From: Holosporales bacterium
GTDB taxonomy: Bacteria; Pseudomonadota; Alphaproteobacteria; UBA3830; JAIRMZ01
Length of the DNA: 9,719 nucleotides
Reading direction: 5' to 3'
Assembly: GCA_031258355.1 (NCBI GenBank)
Contig: JAIRMZ010000043.1
Location: 1 to 9,719, forward strand
Shown here piece by piece: positions 6,592-9,719 of this stretch; the stretch's first letter is position 1; every line of letters begins with the position of its first letter. A program made the position numbers and the translations under genes. The notes beneath the pieces were generated by a model that was not told where the DNA came from, ran no database searches, and saw only the letters and a program-made list of their open reading frames with translations.

Positions 6592-7503
6592 ATGTCAGAT
6601 TCAAAAGCCACGCACGGCGGCTACGCCGTAGGGATTTCCTTTTTTGTTACGAGTTTACTTGTCGGTTGCGCGAATGACGCCATTATGAAATTTGTGGGAA
6701 ATCGACTCTCCAGTCTTGAGGTCATCTTTTTCCGATTTTTCTTTGGATTGATCACGCTTTGTCCATTCTTTTTTACACGAGGGAAAGAGATCTTGCGCAC
6801 ACAGCAAATGAGCATGCAGATCGTCCGATCTGTTTTAGGCTTTATTTCCATTACGGCTTGTGCGTTTAGCGTTGTACTTTTGACTCTAGCTGAGAGTACC
6901 ATTGTTTTCTGGACAATTCCAACTTTTACTCTCATCCTGTCGTCTATCTTCTTGAGAGAAAAGGTTCCTCTTCCTCGTTGGGTGGCAACATTGTTTACAT
7001 TAATCGGGTTAGCGATCCTCGTTTTTCCGGATGGTGTGCACCTCAAGTCTACGATGTTTATCCCTATTGGGGCCGCTTTTCTTTTTGCTGTCCAAGATGT
7101 GATGGCCAAGCGCATGGTCGTAGGAGAAGATCGTATTACGATGCTTTTGTACTTTGCGATGGGAACGACATTTCTTAGTTTGTTCCCCGCTCTCTATGTA
7201 TGGATAGAGCCAACGCCTTATGAGCTCTTTATCTTGTTTCTGTTGGGAGCTGGGGGAAACCTCATTCAGTACTTTCTTTTCCGCGCTTTTTCTGCGACAG
7301 ATCTGTCCGCTATTGCGCCTTTCCGATACACAGACTTTATTTTTTCCTCTCTGTTTGGGTGGGTTATTTTTGACGAAATCCTCAGCACGAACGTGTACTT
7401 TGGCGTTGCAGTCATTCTCCCTAGCACACTTTACTCTGTATATAGCGAAACACGTATCAGAAGAACCAAAAAAGTCTTGGAGCGGGAATTAAAATCAAGT
7501 TAA
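6592..7503 (+). CDS. sam: S-adenosylmethionine uptake transporter (DMT/EamA family)
   Basis: This 303-residue inner-membrane protein of the drug/metabolite transporter superfamily has two EamA repeats (about 12-147 and 152-288) and about ten hydrophobic helices. It closely follows the Rickettsia prowazekii SAM carrier as I remember it: CANDAIMKFVGNRLSSLEV (26-44, Rickettsia SANDVMSKYLGTRLHSFEV), FFRFFFG (46-52), the IPTFTLILSSIFLREK region (109-124), APFRYTDFIFSS (242-253, Rickettsia APYRYLELVISA) and ILPSTLYSVYSE (275-286, Rickettsia IIPTTLFIIYSE). The carrier brings host SAM into the cell, replacing or supplementing SAM synthase, and is typical of obligate intracellular bacteria. A perfect AGGAGGT site precedes the ATG. 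The C-terminal tail is basic and cytoplasmic. The gene's last 9 bases overlap the convergent tgt. General EamA membership is certain; SAM as substrate is likely. Confidence 0.85.
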   Translation: MSDSKATHGGYAVGISFFVTSLLVGCANDAIMKFVGNRLSSLEVIFFRFFFGLITLCPFFFTRGKEILRTQQMSMQIVRSVLGFISITACAFSVVLLTLAESTIVFWTIPTFTLILSSIFLREKVPLPRWVATLFTLIGLAILVFPDGVHLKSTMFIPIGAAFLFAVQDVMAKRMVVGEDRITMLLYFAMGTTFLSLFPALYVWIEPTPYELFILFLLGAGGNLIQYFLFRAFSATDLSAIAPFRYTDFIFSSLFGWVIFDEILSTNVYFGVAVILPSTLYSVYSETRIRRTKKVLERELKSS

Positions 7504-8679
7504 AAGCAAAGAGGAGAAGCGACCTTGCTCCAGAGCAGAGCGGATATCCTGCATAAAGCGGTTCATGAACGTCACGTTGTGGAGGGTGAGGGCGGGGATC
7601 GCCAAGACCTCATGCGCCTTGAGTAAATGATGGAGGTATGCACGTGAGAACTGCTGGCAGGTGGCGCAAGGGCAAGCGGGATCGATCGGACGGAAGTCCT
7701 CTTTATAAGCGGCACGTTTCAGGCAAAGATGCTCGCGTGTCGGGGTCTCACGAAAGGCGACGGGGACGAGAGCGCCCCCATGGCGAGCCAACCGCGTAGG
7801 ATGGACACAATCAAATGTATCCACGCCAAGGGCCACACCTTTCAAAATGTCCTCGAGTCCTCCGATCCCCAGAAGATGGATGGGTCTCGTCGGGTCCAAA
7901 GCACGCGTTACCCCGTCAACAACCGATAACATCTCTTCTTTGGTCGCGCCTAAGCTTCCACCAATCGCTTGCCCAAAGCAGGGAAGAGAATTGATAAACT
8001 GCACACTCTTGGCGCGTAAGTCCGCATAAACGCCTCCTTGTACAACTCCATAAAGGGCTTGCTGCCCCGTGTTGTGCTCTTGAAATCTCTCATAAGAACG
8101 TTGCTCCCACCGATGGCTCCGTTCCAAAGCCTGCTCTGTGTAAGACCGATTACTGTGATAAGGGGTACATTCGTCAAATGCCACCACAAAATCCGCTCCT
8201 ATCTTCCATTGCAAGTCGAGGGAACGCTCTGGCGTTAGTAATTGGGAGGTTCCATCACGATAAGACTTGAACGCCACCCCTTCCTCGGAAATTTTCAAGA
8301 CCGACGAGGTACGCACGCGTTTTCCTTTAATTTCATCCGCAACAGAGCCATGTCCCAAGCTAAATACCTGGAATCCCCCAGAATCCGTCAGCAAAGGCCC
8401 GGACCACCCCATAAAGGTATGCAACCCTCCCGCCTGCGCGATAAGGTCCGCACCGGGTTGCAGCATGAGATGATACGTATTCGCAAGACAAATTTGAGTG
8501 CTCGCTTCTTCGAGCTGCTTGGGGGACAAGCTCTTTACAGAAGCCTTCGTCCCACAGAATAAGAAAGCCGGTGTTTCAATGCTTCCATGCGGTGTCGATA
8601 ACTGTCCTCGTCGCGCCCGACATGATGGATCGGTTGTTAGAATCTCGAAACGAAAAGAGGAAGAAGCTTTTGTTGTAAT
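7495..8679 (-). CDS. tgt: tRNA-guanine transglycosylase, apparently with an ATT start
   Basis: Tgt exchanges G34 of GUN-anticodon tRNAs for a queuosine precursor. Homology begins well before the first TTG (8529): the frame encodes FRFEILTTDPSCRARRG and STPHGSIETPAFLF, the normal N-terminus, yet contains no ATG, GTG or TTG between the stop at 8686-8688 and that TTG. ATT at 8679-8677, with AGGA four bases upstream, gives 394 residues, near the family's 370-390. In that numbering: acid TDSGGF (D99), FDECTPY (D169), VQGG (Q214), nucleophile in DTFDCVHPTR (D290), zinc ligands CPCATC (C336, C338, C341) and H367. All catalytic and metal residues are present. The pocket loop, GGLAVGE in most bacteria, reads GGSLGAT and is one residue shorter, so substrate choice may differ. 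The initiator tRNA lies about 60 bases upstream on the same strand. Confidence 0.92.
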   Translation of the reverse strand: MTTKASSSFRFEILTTDPSCRARRGQLSTPHGSIETPAFLFCGTKASVKSLSPKQLEEASTQICLANTYHLMLQPGADLIAQAGGLHTFMGWSGPLLTDSGGFQVFSLGHGSVADEIKGKRVRTSSVLKISEEGVAFKSYRDGTSQLLTPERSLDLQWKIGADFVVAFDECTPYHSNRSYTEQALERSHRWEQRSYERFQEHNTGQQALYGVVQGGVYADLRAKSVQFINSLPCFGQAIGGSLGATKEEMLSVVDGVTRALDPTRPIHLLGIGGLEDILKGVALGVDTFDCVHPTRLARHGGALVPVAFRETPTREHLCLKRAAYKEDFRPIDPACPCATCQQFSRAYLHHLLKAHEVLAIPALTLHNVTFMNRFMQDIRSALEQGRFSSLLLT

Positions 8680-8739
8680 AAAATCCTACGTCTTTTGATG
8701 GGATCCCCTTCTTTTTTAACAAATAAAAAGAGAAACACT

Positions 8740-8814
<75 letters not shown>

Positions 8815-8824
8815 TCAACACCTT

Positions 8825-8854
8825 TTTGTAGCACAAGAGAGAAAGGCAAAACAA
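8825..8854 (-). promoter_or_regulatory. Probable promoter of tRNA-fMet (and perhaps tgt)
   Basis: On the minus strand TTGTTT (8854-8849) and TACAAA (8830-8825) are 18 bases apart, with the tRNA 5' end 11 bases downstream, as expected for a stable-RNA gene with a short leader. Both boxes are imperfect. With no strong terminator after the tRNA, transcription could continue into tgt. Confidence 0.4.
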
Positions 8855-8918
8855 GGGTCCCTCCCTCTCCTCCTCCTCCTGCATTAAAGAGGCTGGCACG
8901 TAATGCCCTTCAACTTCT

Positions 8919-9456
8919 TTAGAAAGAAGATTTGTAAACAATCCCTACGGTATCGCCATCTGCCATGACTCCCACGGAGCTGTTTTTATCGTCAACAAAG
9001 AAAAATGTGCAGACAGCGGAAACAAAGAACGATGCAATAAACATCACGAGGGTAATGTTTTTGAGCTTCTACTCGCGACGCTGCTACGAAAATAGATAGC
9101 CAATAAGGAACAAGGGCTTGCTGGAAGCTGTAACGACAATGAATAAACATTGCACCTGTGAAAGCTCCTGCCGCATGTCCCGAAGGAAAAGAATCTTCCC
9201 CCACACCATTAGGACGAGACTGGCGTGTAACACCTTTCAGCCATTCTACGATTCCTTGGGAGGAGATCAGGCTGCATAAGAATTGTCTCATGCCTGTGTA
9301 CCCATCCTCCGCTATGGCAAGGCCAAAAGCCCAAGTGGGCACGATCAATCGAAGATCATCTCCATAATCCTTCATCGTTCTTGCGTGGGAGGGAAGAGGG
9401 CTAAGCTCCACGGACAGCAGCATGCTCGCGAAGAAGATTTTTCCTCGAAGATTCAC
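8919..9456 (-). pseudogene. PAP2-family phosphatase, frameshifted near the C-terminus
   Basis: The product is a type 2 phosphatidic acid phosphatase-like enzyme, hydrolysing phosphate esters, probably at the outer face of the inner membrane or in the periplasm. It starts at GTG 9456 with GGGGGAA just upstream and has a Sec signal (residues 1-25, ending LPSHA). All three PAP2 motifs are intact: KGVTRQSRP (74-82), PSGH (91-94) and SRVEAQKHYPRD (127-138). After V139 the frame continues only 15 residues to a stop. In the frame one base over, the sequence resumes as VIASFFVSAVCTFFFVDD and ends VGIVYKSSF at TAA 8921-8919, the expected family C-terminus ('HxPRDVIAGA'). One extra base in the T run at 9041-9039 explains this. 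It may be an inactivating mutation, a slippage site, or a sequencing error; the catalytic motifs all precede it. Confidence 0.8.
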
Positions 9457-9606
9457 GATTCCCCCATGCCGTTAGGATAAGGGTAGTGTGTGACGCCCTT
9501 CAAAAACTCTACAAATTCCTGGGGAGCTGCTTAAGAACGGTCTCATGCTTATATACTCTTCCTTCACGTAATTTTTCCTTGTTCCGGCATGAGAAGAAGA
9601 ATTGAA
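9457..9606 (-). pseudogene. Remnant of a second PAP2 phosphatase gene
   Basis: Directly upstream of the PAP2 gene, the minus strand repeats part of it in degraded form. SSSHAGTRKNY and EEYISMRPFLSSS correspond to PLPSHARTMKDY and EDGYTGMRQFLCS of the intact copy, then after a frame change EFVEFLKGVTHYPYPNGMGES corresponds to IVEWLKGVTRQSRPNGVGEDS. About 60 bases coding for the region between the two first segments are missing. The first catalytic motif has lost its arginine (YP in place of RP), and the PSGH and SR/H/D motifs are gone: the remnant stops where the intact copy begins. This is a tandem duplication of which the upstream copy has decayed. Confidence 0.7.
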
Positions 9607-9628
9607 ATTCACAAATCCTGTGCCTTTT

Positions 9629-9719
9629 TTATGATTCAACAGGAAGATGTTGCGGCGCTCTGCGTATACGTGCAAAAAGATCGTACACGATAGGAACAAT
9701 GAAAAGCGTAAAAAAGGTG
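9629..9719 (-). CDS. RND-family efflux permease, C-terminal end (runs off right edge)
   Basis: The last 29 codons of a minus-strand frame read TFFTLFIVPIVYDLFARIRR and end APQHLPVES before TAA at 9631-9629. This is the characteristic end of the last transmembrane helix of AcrB/MexB/HAE1-type exporters ('TLFVVPVVYxLLxRxRR'), which pump drugs, lipids or solutes across the envelope with MFP and TolC partners. The rest is outside the window. Only the tail is visible, so the substrate class and whether the gene is intact are unknown. It is upstream of the PAP2 remnant on the same strand. Confidence 0.65.
   Translation of the reverse strand, partial: TFFTLFIVPIVYDLFARIRRAPQHLPVES

Overview
The window looks like a chromosomal segment of a host-dependent alphaproteobacterium, probably an endosymbiont of the Rickettsiales/Holosporales kind. 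The evidence is a FliX-type flagellar regulator (known only from alphaproteobacteria), a close relative of the Rickettsia S-adenosylmethionine uptake transporter, a metabolite:H+ symporter of the type rickettsial relatives carry in many copies, an initiator tRNA with alphaproteobacterial features, and several decaying genes. Base composition is intermediate and fairly even. No CRISPR array, insertion sequence or complete prophage is visible.

Layout. Bases 1-314 (minus) hold the N-terminal part of a probable glycosyltransferase that runs off the left edge. Next come fliX (minus) and, divergently, flgI and a flgJ-type rod-binding gene (plus): a flagellar P-ring/rod assembly module. rpsO follows on the plus strand, outside its usual truB-rpsO-pnp setting. 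A minus-strand pair then occupies 6524-3259: a 643-residue orphan protein with faint phage tail/baseplate character, followed by an MHS-family transporter with its own intrinsic terminator. The SAM transporter gene (plus) diverges from this pair and converges on tgt (minus), their 3' ends overlapping by 9 bp. Upstream of tgt on the same strand lie an initiator tRNA-Met gene, a PAP2 phosphatase gene with a one-base frameshift, a decayed second PAP2 copy, and the C-terminus of an RND efflux permease at the right edge.

How the genes fit together. The flagellar genes imply that the bacterium, or a recent ancestor, was motile. The SAM transporter, the MHS symporter and an unusual Tgt point to import of host metabolites. 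Tgt has an altered substrate-pocket loop and no ATG, GTG or TTG start codon at its N-terminus; an ATT start is the simplest reading. The loop change raises the possibility that it inserts salvaged host queuine rather than preQ1. The PAP2 locus shows tandem duplication followed by decay, as expected of a reducing genome. The candidates most worth pursuing are the Tgt pocket and start codon, the orphan 643-residue protein, and the low-complexity insertion in FlgI.
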